The notes under the pieces are model-generated. The model was not told the DNA's origin and searched no databases. It saw nothing but the letters and a program-made list of their open reading frames with translations. Shown piece by piece: positions 37,154 to 43,717 of a stretch of DNA of 64,000 bases. Made by a program: the position numbers and the translations under genes. This DNA comes from Pseudoxanthomonas sp. PXM02. Lineage in GTDB: Bacteria > Pseudomonadota > Gammaproteobacteria > Xanthomonadales > Xanthomonadaceae. Positions within the stretch are counted from its first letter, which is position 1; each line of letters opens with the position of its first letter. The DNA is taken from positions 434,001 through 498,000 of the forward strand of contig NZ_JACVAK010000001.1 of the NCBI RefSeq assembly GCF_014851805.1, in the 5' to 3' direction.

Positions 37154-37183
37154 GGCCCGCGCTGCCACCCGCTGCCGTGTCCC

Positions 37184-37233
37184 ACGACGCCCCGCAAGGG
37201 GCGTCGTCCGTTCCGATGCTGCGCAGCATTTTT
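37184..37233 (+). terminator. Hairpins after phaB
   Basis: A GC-rich stem ACGACGCCC-CGCAA-GGGCGTCGT (37184-37207) is followed by the palindrome ATGCTGCGCAGCAT and four to five T (to 37233). Together they probably end the phaB transcript. Confidence 0.6.
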
Positions 37234-37328
37234 CCTTCGCTGAACAGGGCTGCCCTGCCTTGTGGCCTGTTGCAAGGGCTGTTGCGCTGCGTCATGCTGC
37301 CGTCATACGCGTTTAGAGCGAAGACTCA

Positions 37329-37832
37329 ATGGCTGCGATCCGCATCATCAAGAAGTACCCCAACCGTCGGCTGTACGACACCGAGATCTCCAGCTACATC
37401 ACCATCGAGGACGTCCGCCAGCTGATCGTCGACGGCGAGGACTTCGAAGTTCGCGACGCCAAGACCGGCAACGACCTGACCCGCACCGTCCTGCTTCAGA
37501 TCATCAGCGAGCAGGAAAACGATGGCGAACCGGTCCTGTCCACGCAGCTGCTCAGCCAGATCATCCGTTTCTACGGCGACTCGCTGCAGGGCTTCATGGG
37601 CAACTACCTGGAGCGCAGCATGCAGCTCTTCATGGAGCAGCAGCAGCAGTTCCGCAGCCAGATGGGCAACCTGCTCGGCCAGACGCCGTGGACCATGATG
37701 AACCAGCTCACCGAGCGCAACATGGAGCTGTGGCAGGAATTCCAGCGCAACCTGACCGGTGGCATGGGCCGCCCGACCACGGTCAAGCCGAAGGACACCC
37801 CGCGCGAGACGCCGAAGACGCGAGCGCGTTGA
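37329..37832 (+). CDS. phaR: Polyhydroxyalkanoate synthesis repressor PhaR
   Basis: 167 residues. The N-terminal PHB/PHA accumulation regulator DNA-binding domain IRIIKKYPNRRLYDTEISSYITIEDVRQLIVDGEDFEVRDAKTGNDLTR is unmistakable. Residues about 75-145 are Gln/Met-rich helices (LFMEQQQQFRSQMGNLLG) for granule binding or oligomerisation; the tail is basic and disordered. PhaR represses phasin and PHA genes when granules are absent. Flanked by two acetoacetyl-CoA reductase genes and followed by a strong terminator. Confidence 0.95.
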   Translation: MAAIRIIKKYPNRRLYDTEISSYITIEDVRQLIVDGEDFEVRDAKTGNDLTRTVLLQIISEQENDGEPVLSTQLLSQIIRFYGDSLQGFMGNYLERSMQLFMEQQQQFRSQMGNLLGQTPWTMMNQLTERNMELWQEFQRNLTGGMGRPTTVKPKDTPRETPKTRAR

Positions 37833-37852
37833 TATCCACTGTAGTGAAACCC

Positions 37853-37883
37853 GGCCCGCGCCCCGTTGCGCGGGCCTTTTTTT
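37853..37883 (+). terminator. Terminator after phaR
   Basis: GGCCCGCGC-CCCGTT-GCGCGGGCC followed by seven T, 20 bases past the phaR stop. Confidence 0.93.
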
Positions 37884-37906
37884 GAGCCGCGATACAGGAA
37901 TTCCGC

Positions 37907-38647
37907 ATGACGCAACGCATCGCCGTGGTGACCGGGGGCATGGGCGGGCTGGGACTGGCGATCTGCCAGGCACTGGCCCGTGCCGGCCGCAAGGTGATCG
38001 CCGCCGACCTGCCCGCTTCGCCCGAGCGGCTGGACCACTTCCGCACGCAGACCGCGTCGCTGGACATCGAGACCGCCGCCGTCGACGTGGCCGACTTCGA
38101 GGCCTGCGCGGCCTTCGTGCAGGACGTCGAAGCCCGCCACGGCGCGCTCGACATCCTGGTCAACAACGCCGGCATCACCCGTGACGCCACCCTGCGCAAG
38201 ATGGACAAGACGCAGTGGGACGCGGTGATCGGGGTGAACCTGGACAGCGTGTTCAACCTCTGCCGCCATGCGGTGGACGGCATGCAGGCGCGCGGTTTCG
38301 GCCGCATCGTCAACATCAGTTCGGTCAGCGGCCAGACCGGCAACTTCGGCCAGGTCAACTACGCCGCTGCGAAGGCCGGCCTGCACGGCTTCTCGATGTC
38401 GCTGGCGCGCGAAGTCGCGCGCAAGGGCGTCACCGTCAACAGCGTCTCGCCCGGCTACGTGGAAACCCCGATGACCCGTGCGATGCCCGACGACGTCCGC
38501 GACCGCACCGTCGCCTCGGTGCCGGTGGGCCGCATCGGCCAGCCGGACGACATCGCGCGCGCGGTCGCCTTCCTGACCGCTGACGACGCCGGTTACATCA
38601 CCGGCGCCAACCTGCCGGTCAACGGCGGCCTGTTCATGAGCTTCTGA
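37907..38647 (+). CDS. phaB: Acetoacetyl-CoA reductase / SDR (second copy)
   Basis: 246 residues, same length as the first copy and clearly paralogous: TGGMGGLGLAIC, NNAGITRDATLRKM, ISSVSGQTGNFGQVNYAAAKAGLHGF, SPGYVETPM and GANLPVNGGLFMSF. The N-terminal cofactor region differs (IAADLPASPERL for NYRNEEKAR), which suggests a different NAD(P)H preference. Starts 24 bases after the phaR terminator and continues toward a small membrane protein gene. Confidence 0.9.
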   Translation: MTQRIAVVTGGMGGLGLAICQALARAGRKVIAADLPASPERLDHFRTQTASLDIETAAVDVADFEACAAFVQDVEARHGALDILVNNAGITRDATLRKMDKTQWDAVIGVNLDSVFNLCRHAVDGMQARGFGRIVNISSVSGQTGNFGQVNYAAAKAGLHGFSMSLAREVARKGVTVNSVSPGYVETPMTRAMPDDVRDRTVASVPVGRIGQPDDIARAVAFLTADDAGYITGANLPVNGGLFMSF

Positions 38648-38691
38648 GCGCCGGATCGCCGACGCTCCCCGACACGACCCAAGGACACACG

Positions 38692-38862
38692 ATGAAACTC
38701 ACTCCTCCCACCTTCGGCGTCTGGCTGATCGCGCTGCTGCTCGGCGGCGGCGGCATCGCCGCGAAGTTCGGCTACATCCCGGTGCTCGCCCCGCACGCCT
38801 TCTGGCTGGTGGTCGCCGGCTTCGGCCTGCTGGTCGCCGCGACGCTCTTCAGCAAGCTCTGA
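38692..38862 (+). CDS. Small membrane protein (56 aa)
   Basis: 56 residues: a start MKLTPPTFGVWLIALLLGGGG with the first membrane segment, and a second segment at about 36-52 (AFWLVVAGFGLLVAATLF). The ATG is preceded by AAGGA. It lies 45 bases after the second phaB copy, so co-transcription is likely. Function unknown. Confidence 0.75.
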   Translation: MKLTPPTFGVWLIALLLGGGGIAAKFGYIPVLAPHAFWLVVAGFGLLVAATLFSKL

Positions 38863-38873
38863 ATCCGGCGCAG

Positions 38874-38898
38874 GCTCCCGGCATCCATTGCCGGGAGC
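38874..38898. terminator. Hairpin between converging genes
   Basis: GCTCCCGGCA-TCCAT-TGCCGGGAGC, a perfect ten-base stem without a T-run, just past the 56-aa gene and before the convergent phage-tube-like gene stop. Confidence 0.6.
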
Positions 38899-38936
38899 AC
38901 GCCCGGGACACGCCGCGCAATCGCGCGGACTGAGCC

Positions 38937-39386
38937 CTACTCCATTTCCAATCGCTCGAACCCGAGTTCCAGGGTTTCGAACAGCGTGTCCGCCACCTGC
39001 GCCTGCATCGTCGAGTAGTGATAGGCCACCGGCCGGGCCCGCAGGAAACGCCAGGTCATCACCGTCGTGGTCTGCTGCTCGTCGAGCAGCTGGATGCGGA
39101 TGTCGCGCAGCGCGTTGCCACCGTTGCGGGCTTCGTCCCACCACCGGTACCAGGACAGCGAACCGATCGCGCCGCGGCGCAGCACCAGGTTGCCGTAGTG
39201 GCTCAAGGTGATCAGCTTCTCGGCCTCTTTCACGCGGTCGTTGCCGGTGCGGTATTCGTTGACCTGCAGCCGGGCATCGGGAAACACGACCTCGGCCACG
39301 CCCGCCTCCGGGCCATCGGTGTTGCCGTCGCCGAGATCGACGAGGAAGTTCATGCCGGGATAGGGACGATCACGCAGTACGGCCAT
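38937..39386 (-). CDS. Phage T4 gp19-like tail-tube family protein (orphan)
   Basis: 149 residues. The pattern NFLVDLGDGNTDGPEAGVAEVVFPDARLQVNEYRTGNDRVKEAEKLITLSHYGNLVLRRGAIGSLSWYRWWDE, then IRIQLLDEQ, then TWRFLRARPVAYHYSTM and LETLELGFERLEME fits the conserved phage-tail-region/gp19 tube family. In contractile injection systems such proteins form the inner tube. No sheath, baseplate, spike or ATPase gene is present here. To its 5' side lies a 21-bp repeat array. Fold assignment good; function as an injection tube doubtful for a lone gene. Confidence 0.72.
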   Translation of the reverse strand: MAVLRDRPYPGMNFLVDLGDGNTDGPEAGVAEVVFPDARLQVNEYRTGNDRVKEAEKLITLSHYGNLVLRRGAIGSLSWYRWWDEARNGGNALRDIRIQLLDEQQTTTVMTWRFLRARPVAYHYSTMQAQVADTLFETLELGFERLEME

Positions 39387-39521
39387 GGGCAGGTTCCATG
39401 TGAGGGAGGGAGGTCGCCCGCAAAGCAGCAGCCGACGTTTATTCCAACGCAGGGACGCCGTGCCAGAGGTCAGTCATGTGATGTCACCGTGCGGCGTGCG
39501 CGCTGCCCGCGCGCGTCACCA

Positions 39522-39943
39522 AAGCGAGATGGCACTCGAAGTGCCATCGATGGCCCTCGGAGTGCCACGCGCAAGGCCCGGAATGCCAGACGCCGGGCTC
39601 GGAGAGCCAGCGCTGGCTTTCCGAGAGCGAACGCTGGCATTCGGGAATGCCATCGTCGGGATTTACTGTGAGACAGATGATTTTCCGAATCCCATCGTTG
39701 GCACATTGAAAGCCATCGTCGGGTTTCCGAAAGCCATCGTTGGCTTTCAATGTGAGAAGCGCGGGGCTCTTGCGAGCCATCGCTGGCTTTCCGAGCCCCA
39801 TCGTCGGCTTTCAATGTGAGACGCGTGGCTTTCCGAGCCCCGTCGTTGGCTTTCAATGTGAGACTCGCGGCATTCCGAGTGCCATCGATGGAGCTCCGAG
39901 TGCCAGCGATGGCGCTCGGAATCCCATCCGGGCTGATGAATGT
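39522..39943. repeat. Tandem array of twenty 21-22-bp units with palindromic cores
   Basis: From 39522 to 39943 the DNA divides without gaps into 20 units, 18 of 21 bp and two of 22 bp (starting at 39627 and 39754). The consensus core is GCCATCGNTGGC followed by TTTCCGAGT or TTTCAATGT. Exact palindromic cores include GCCATCGATGGC at 39543 and GCCAGCGCTGGC at 39606. In the right half, units ending TTTCAATGT alternate with units starting GAGAcgcg, giving a 42-bp higher-order period. Base composition is lower-GC than the flanks. There are no unique spacers. Because 21 is a multiple of three, long frames stay open on both strands, but frame slips make coding unlikely. Confidence 0.9.
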
Positions 39944-39969
39944 GAGGCGGGACTTCCGCCCCGGGTGAT

Positions 39970-40320
39970 CTAGGCCGTTGCCGCCTGCCCGATCCAGAGA
40001 CGGTTGCCGTCCGGATCGTCGATGCGGAATTCGCGCATGCCGTAGAACGTGTCGTCCAGGTCGGGCACGTCCAGGCCGTTGTCGCGCGCCTGCCGATGGA
40101 ACGCCACCAGGTCGTCGGGATACAGGTACAGCACCGCGCCCCGCGGCGCGTCGGCCACGACGTTGATGGACTGGTCCAGCATCACCCGGCAGTCGCCCCA
40201 GCACAGCTTTGCCCAGCCCCAGTCGTCGCGACGGTCCTCGACGGTGAAACCGAGCTTTTCGTAGAAGTCGATCGCCCGCGGCAGATGGCGGACGGGTTGC
40301 ATGGGAATGATGCGGGGCAT
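39970..40320 (-). CDS. VOC-family (glyoxalase/bleomycin-resistance-like) protein
   Basis: 116 residues, one vicinal-oxygen-chelate module pair: MPRIIPMQPVRHLPRAIDFYEKLGFTVEDRRDDWGWAKLCWGDCRVMLDQ then GAVLYLYPDDLVAFHRQARDNGLDV and MREFRIDDPDGNRLWIGQ. The end motif (FRIDDPDGNRLW) is typical of the bleomycin-resistance group. It could bind or modify a small hydrophobic or metal-chelating compound; the substrate is unknown. The 21-bp repeat array begins directly after its stop. Confidence 0.88.
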   Translation of the reverse strand: MPRIIPMQPVRHLPRAIDFYEKLGFTVEDRRDDWGWAKLCWGDCRVMLDQSINVVADAPRGAVLYLYPDDLVAFHRQARDNGLDVPDLDDTFYGMREFRIDDPDGNRLWIGQAATA

Positions 40321-40326
40321 GGGGGC

Positions 40327-40809
40327 TTACTCCGGAAAAACCTTCATGAGCGAGGTCGAGTCCACGCTCAAGGCCTGCCCCAGCGTGTCTGCGAACAAGG
40401 CCAGGCATGAGGGATCGGTGACGAAGTGGGCGCTGCCCGACAGCGTGCCGATGGAGAACCCGAGGCTGCCGACGGGCTTGCCGGCATCCGCGATCACGCG
40501 CTCGACCGGTCCGAAGCGGAGACAGAACGACTGCCCGGCTTCTGCCAGTTCGAACGACGCATCCAGGCGCGATGACACGAGGGCCGCCAAGGGGCTGTCC
40601 AGCCAGGCCACCACGTGGCGATGCAAGGCATCGAGCGCTTCCGCCGTCAGCACGAAACCGCCCACGCTCGCGGTGAACGGCCGGGCACCGCCACCGCTCC
40701 AGTGCTCGTCCACCAGCACGAGCGTGCAATCCCATGCGGCAGCGCTGCGCGGCGTCAATCGCATCGTCAGTTGCGATACACCGCGATTCGATCTGAGTAC
40801 GGCGTCCAT
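40327..40809 (-). CDS. Conserved hypothetical protein
   Basis: 160 residues without signal peptide or membrane segments. Mixed alpha/beta: LTPRSAAAWDCTLVLVDEHWSG, GFVLTAEALDALHRHVVAWL, then SFCLRFGPVERVIADAGKPVGSLGFSIGTLSG and a helical C-terminus. I do not recognise the family. It lies six bases upstream of the VOC gene on the same strand and 21 bases downstream of another small gene, so the three form a likely operon. Confidence 0.6.
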   Translation of the reverse strand: MDAVLRSNRGVSQLTMRLTPRSAAAWDCTLVLVDEHWSGGGARPFTASVGGFVLTAEALDALHRHVVAWLDSPLAALVSSRLDASFELAEAGQSFCLRFGPVERVIADAGKPVGSLGFSIGTLSGSAHFVTDPSCLALFADTLGQALSVDSTSLMKVFPE

Positions 40810-40830
40810 GCGATCTCCTCCCTGGTGGCG

Positions 40831-41193
40831 TCAACCTGCGGTTTCGTCGCCCTGACGCAACGCGATGATCAGGGGTTTCAGTTCACGCCAAGGGTATCGG
40901 CGGTCCTCCGGCCAGGGAAGCCGGAAAAGTGGCCTGCGTTTGCGCGCCACGATGGACGCCACCAGCCAGTCCGCGTCGAAGCCTTGCCAAACCCCGGCCA
41001 CCGACCACAGGTTCGCGTGGACGACGGGATGTACTTCATCGAACAGGATCCGCCGCAGCTCGGCGATGCTGAAGGGCGAGCGTGCGCAGTGTCCGGCGAT
41101 GCGATCCCAGTCCGGCACGGTGTCGAGGTAGAGATCGCTCAGGGCGATCCAGAGGGGGCGGCGGATGTCGAGTTCGCTTGCTGAGAATCTCAT
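40831..41193 (-). CDS. Conserved hypothetical protein (DUF7079-like)
   Basis: 120 residues from the ATG at 41193 (MRFSASELDIRRPLWIALSDLYLDT), with GAGG nine bases upstream; a TTG at 41208 is less likely. The motif RRPLWIALSDLYLDTVPDW, then LRRILFDEVHPVVHANLW and WLVASI fits a small family of unknown function seen next to immunity-type or regulatory genes. No catalytic residues are evident. Confidence 0.65.
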   Translation of the reverse strand: MRFSASELDIRRPLWIALSDLYLDTVPDWDRIAGHCARSPFSIAELRRILFDEVHPVVHANLWSVAGVWQGFDADWLVASIVARKRRPLFRLPWPEDRRYPWRELKPLIIALRQGDETAG

Positions 41194-41224
41194 CCGGCGC
41201 CTCAACACCGTGGGCCATGGGAAC

Positions 41225-41355
41225 GTAGGATGGGTGGAGCGAAGCGGCTTTCAACGGTGAAGCCGGTCTACCCATCACGCGGATCGTTCGACGTCGAGAG
41301 AGATGCATAGACCGGCTTCGTCGTTGGAAGCCTCTCGGCTCTATCCATCCCAAGT
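41225..41355. repeat. MITE-like inverted repeat, copy 1
   Basis: GTAGGATGGGTGGAGCGAAGCG then GCTTTCAACGGTGAAGCCGGTCTA, with the latter inverted as TAGACCGGCTTCGTCGTTGGAAGC at 41308-41331, and closing CTATCCATCCC. Copy 2 lies at 41851-41954; both flank a 435-bp lipoprotein gene. No coding capacity. Confidence 0.7.
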
Positions 41356-41371
41356 GGCGCCCCCCCCCGCA

Positions 41372-41806
41372 TCAGGCCGGACGGCACATCCGCTCCGGCA
41401 TCACGTCGCGCGGAACCGGCAACGCCAGTCGCTGCTGCAGCGCATCGAATGCGGGCTTCGCCAGCGGTCCCTGCACGCCATCCTGCTTTCTTCCATCCGG
41501 AACGTATGCCCTCTTGTCCACGATGAAGTAACCGATCTCAGCCGGTCCTCCGGACGCGACGCGCTTCAGCGTGACGTAGCGCGCGTTGGACGCGACGGCG
41601 AACACGCAGGCCTCCACCACGTGCGCGGAAGCATTCCTGTCCATCTTGTAGGCAAGATGGGCGGTCGAAGGCATGTCGATCCAGAGCACGGCGAAGCGAT
41701 CGTCATGCCAGCGCACATCGGAATCGACGAGCCCACAACTCATGAGCATGGTCGATGCTGTGAGTGTGGCGAACGCAATGCCGCGAACGGCTGAAAGTCG
41801 GATCAT
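41372..41806 (-). CDS. Small lipoprotein, function unknown
   Basis: 144 residues. The signal sequence IRLSAVRGIAFATLTASTMLMSC ends in a lipobox (LMSC), so Cys24 is probably lipidated. The mature part contains VRWHDDRFAVLWIDMPSTAHLAYKMD and a C-terminal PVPRDVMPERMC with a second cysteine. No family recognised. It is bracketed by two copies of a MITE-like repeat. Confidence 0.65.
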   Translation of the reverse strand: MIRLSAVRGIAFATLTASTMLMSCGLVDSDVRWHDDRFAVLWIDMPSTAHLAYKMDRNASAHVVEACVFAVASNARYVTLKRVASGGPAEIGYFIVDKRAYVPDGRKQDGVQGPLAKPAFDALQQRLALPVPRDVMPERMCRPA

Positions 41807-41850
41807 GGCAATCCGTTTACGTCGATGACCGATCTATATGCAGGAACGCA

Positions 41851-41954
41851 GGATGGGTGGAACGGAGCGACATTCAACGGAGAAGCCGGTCTATCCATCG
41901 CTCTCGACGCTCATTGGCCACATGATGGGTATCGCTCCGCTCCACCCATCCTAC
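41851..41954. repeat. MITE-like inverted repeat, copy 2
   Basis: GGATGGGTGGAACGGAGCG then ATTCAACGGAGAAGCCGGTCTATCCATC, in the same orientation as copy 1 (41225-41355). It closes with GATGGGTATCGCTCCGCTCC and ACCCATCCTAC, the inverted complement of the start. It overlaps the region just past the stop of the 79-residue gene. Confidence 0.7.
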
Positions 41955-41969
41955 GAAAGGGCGCGCGGA

Positions 41970-42209
41970 TTACGCCTCCGCCCACACCACATCAATGCCT
42001 TCCGACTCGCCCACCGCGCCACGCAGCAGCGCGATGAAGCCGGCGCTCGCGCCGAGGCTCTCCAGCGCGTCGATGGCGGTGTGTTCGACGTAGTAATCCT
42101 GGTCCGTCGAGGACTCCTCTTCCATGTGGTCGACCAGCAGCTGGAAGTCTTCCTGCGAGATGGTGCCCAGCGTGCGGCCGGTGTCTTTTTCCGTCAGACG
42201 AATGCTCAT
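41970..42209 (-). CDS. Small acidic conserved protein
   Basis: 79 residues from the ATG at 42209 (MSIRLTEKDTGRTLGTISQEDF), with AAGGAG eleven bases upstream. Rich in Asp and Glu (DHMEEESSTDQDYYVEH), no membrane segment. The frame extends further upstream, but that part overlaps the SRPBCC gene region. The family is common in xanthomonads, function unknown. Confidence 0.65.
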   Translation of the reverse strand: MSIRLTEKDTGRTLGTISQEDFQLLVDHMEEESSTDQDYYVEHTAIDALESLGASAGFIALLRGAVGESEGIDVVWAEA

Positions 42210-42243
42210 GCGGTCCTGCTCTCCTTGAAGGATGGAATGAAGC

Positions 42244-42789
42244 TTATTGCGAAGGGGGTGATGCCAGCGGTGCGCCGAGGAACGTCGCGAGGCCGCCCAG
42301 TTGCAGGCCCTGCACCTTGTCCACGACGGGTGCGAACTTGCCGATGTCATCCGGTGTATAGCCGCCGGCGCGATACCACAGCGTGATGCGGGTGCCGGTG
42401 TTCTCCTCGGCGAAGCGCCATTCCAGCGCACCGCTCAGCCCCATGCCCTGCAACGGGCCCAGGCCGCCGGTCATGCGCATCAGCTTGCCGGGATCGGTGA
42501 AGGTCACCGTCATGTGCCAGGCCTGCTGCGCGCCGTTGATTTCGCAGAAGCAGCCGCCGGCCTTGTCGCTGATCGACAGCTTCGACGCGTCGCCCCACCA
42601 CGTGTGGTCGGCCGGCCACCAGCGGCCGACATCGTTCACCAGCGCGGCGTAGGCGACCTGCGGCGTTGCCGGCACCCACACCGAGTTTTCAATGGTGAAA
42701 CCCTCCGGCTTCGCGTCCTTGATCTCGGCGTAAGCCGGTGTTGCCACCAGCGCCACCAGCAGCAGCGCGTTGCGCAGCCGCTGCTTCAC
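42244..42789 (-). CDS. Exported SRPBCC-fold protein
   Basis: 181 residues from the GTG at 42789, overlapping the M48 peptidase stop (GTGA). Signal peptide KQRLRNALLLVALVATPAYA. The mature part has START/Bet v1-like features: FTIENSVWVPATPQVAYAALV, DVGRWWPADHTWWGDASKL, LQGMGLSGALEWRFAEENTGTRITLWYRAGG. Proteins of this fold bind hydrophobic ligands. Operon with the M48 peptidase; role unknown. Confidence 0.8.
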   Translation of the reverse strand: MKQRLRNALLLVALVATPAYAEIKDAKPEGFTIENSVWVPATPQVAYAALVNDVGRWWPADHTWWGDASKLSISDKAGGCFCEINGAQQAWHMTVTFTDPGKLMRMTGGLGPLQGMGLSGALEWRFAEENTGTRITLWYRAGGYTPDDIGKFAPVVDKVQGLQLGGLATFLGAPLASPPSQ

Positions 42790-43700
42790 TGCGCCGCCGC
42801 CTGTGCGCAGAACTTCTGGCGGTATTCCTTCGCCTTCGGCATCAGCGCGGTGAGGTTCTGGATGCGCGTGCCCGGATTCGGGTGCGTGGACGAGAACTCC
42901 GGCGGCGCCTGTCCGCCGCTGGCTTCGCTCATGCGCTGCCACAGCGGCACGGCTTCCTCGGGATTGAAGCAGGCCGCGGCGGCGAGCATCAGGCCCACTT
43001 CGTCGGCCTGCGTCTCGTGCTCGCGCGCATACGGCAGCAGGTAGCCGTAGCCCATGGCGGCCATCACCATCTGCTGTTGTTGCGGATCCATGCCGCTCAT
43101 CGCGCCGGCCATCTGGCCGATCTGGGTGAGCTTCTGCTGCGACATGCGCTGCGCACCGTGACGCAGCAGCGCGTGGGCGATCTCATGGCCCATCACCACG
43201 GCCACGGCGTCGGCGTTCTGCGCGACGGGAATCAGCCCGGTGTAGACGGCCATCTTGCCGCCGGGCAGGCAGAACGCGTTGGCCTGTTCGGACTCGATGA
43301 CGTTGACGTCCCAGTCGAAGGTCTTCCAGTTGCCGCTGGGCTGGGTGCCCTTCTCCGCCGCGATGGCGGCTTCGACTTCGGGGATCTTCGCGATCAGGCG
43401 CTGCGCGATGGTGCGCACCTGCTGGGCGATCTGCGAGTTGGGATCGACCGGGCGCTCCTGCTGCAGGATCTCCTGGTAAGCCTGCAGGCCGAGGGCCTTT
43501 TCCTCTTCCACGCCGATCGAGTTGTCGATCAGCACCTTCTCGCCGGTGTAGGGATCGACGACGCGGTTGCTGAAGTAGTAGCAGCCGCCGTAGACCAGGA
43601 AGCCCAGCAGGATCAGCCAGCGCAGGTTGCCCAGTCCGCCACCACGGCGTCCGCCGCCGCCCTGCCCGTACTGCGAGCGACCGTAAGGATCTTGCCTCAT
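42786..43700 (-). CDS. M48-family metallopeptidase, membrane-anchored
   Basis: 304 residues from the ATG at 43700. A Gly/Arg-rich disordered N-terminus (about 1-25) leads to one membrane anchor (about 28-45, LRWLILLGFLVYGGCYYF). The zinc motif HEIAHALLRHG is near residue 170, the third ligand is in YAREHETQADEVGLML, and the end has STHPNPGTRIQNL as in LoiP/YcaL-type periplasmic peptidases. Probably involved in envelope protein quality control. Confidence 0.9.
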   Translation of the reverse strand: MRQDPYGRSQYGQGGGGRRGGGLGNLRWLILLGFLVYGGCYYFSNRVVDPYTGEKVLIDNSIGVEEEKALGLQAYQEILQQERPVDPNSQIAQQVRTIAQRLIAKIPEVEAAIAAEKGTQPSGNWKTFDWDVNVIESEQANAFCLPGGKMAVYTGLIPVAQNADAVAVVMGHEIAHALLRHGAQRMSQQKLTQIGQMAGAMSGMDPQQQQMVMAAMGYGYLLPYAREHETQADEVGLMLAAAACFNPEEAVPLWQRMSEASGGQAPPEFSSTHPNPGTRIQNLTALMPKAKEYRQKFCAQAAAQ

Positions 43701-43717
43701 CACCCTCTCCCTGGCGG

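Noticed and set aside
39522-39943. Array considered as a CRISPR
   Set aside because: Units are contiguous, variable and palindromic, with no unique spacers of constant length and no cas genes.
39649-39973. Array considered as a heptapeptide-repeat protein (A-I-V-G-F-P-S type)
   Set aside because: The frame is broken by 22-bp units, no ribosome-binding site or start is evident, and variation does not favour third codon positions.
39470-40834. A 454-codon open frame on the minus strand through the repeat array and the VOC gene
   Set aside because: Only open because 21-bp repeats are multiples of three and GC is high. The VOC gene and its upstream neighbour are convincing in another frame, and the two 22-bp units break any repeat-protein register.
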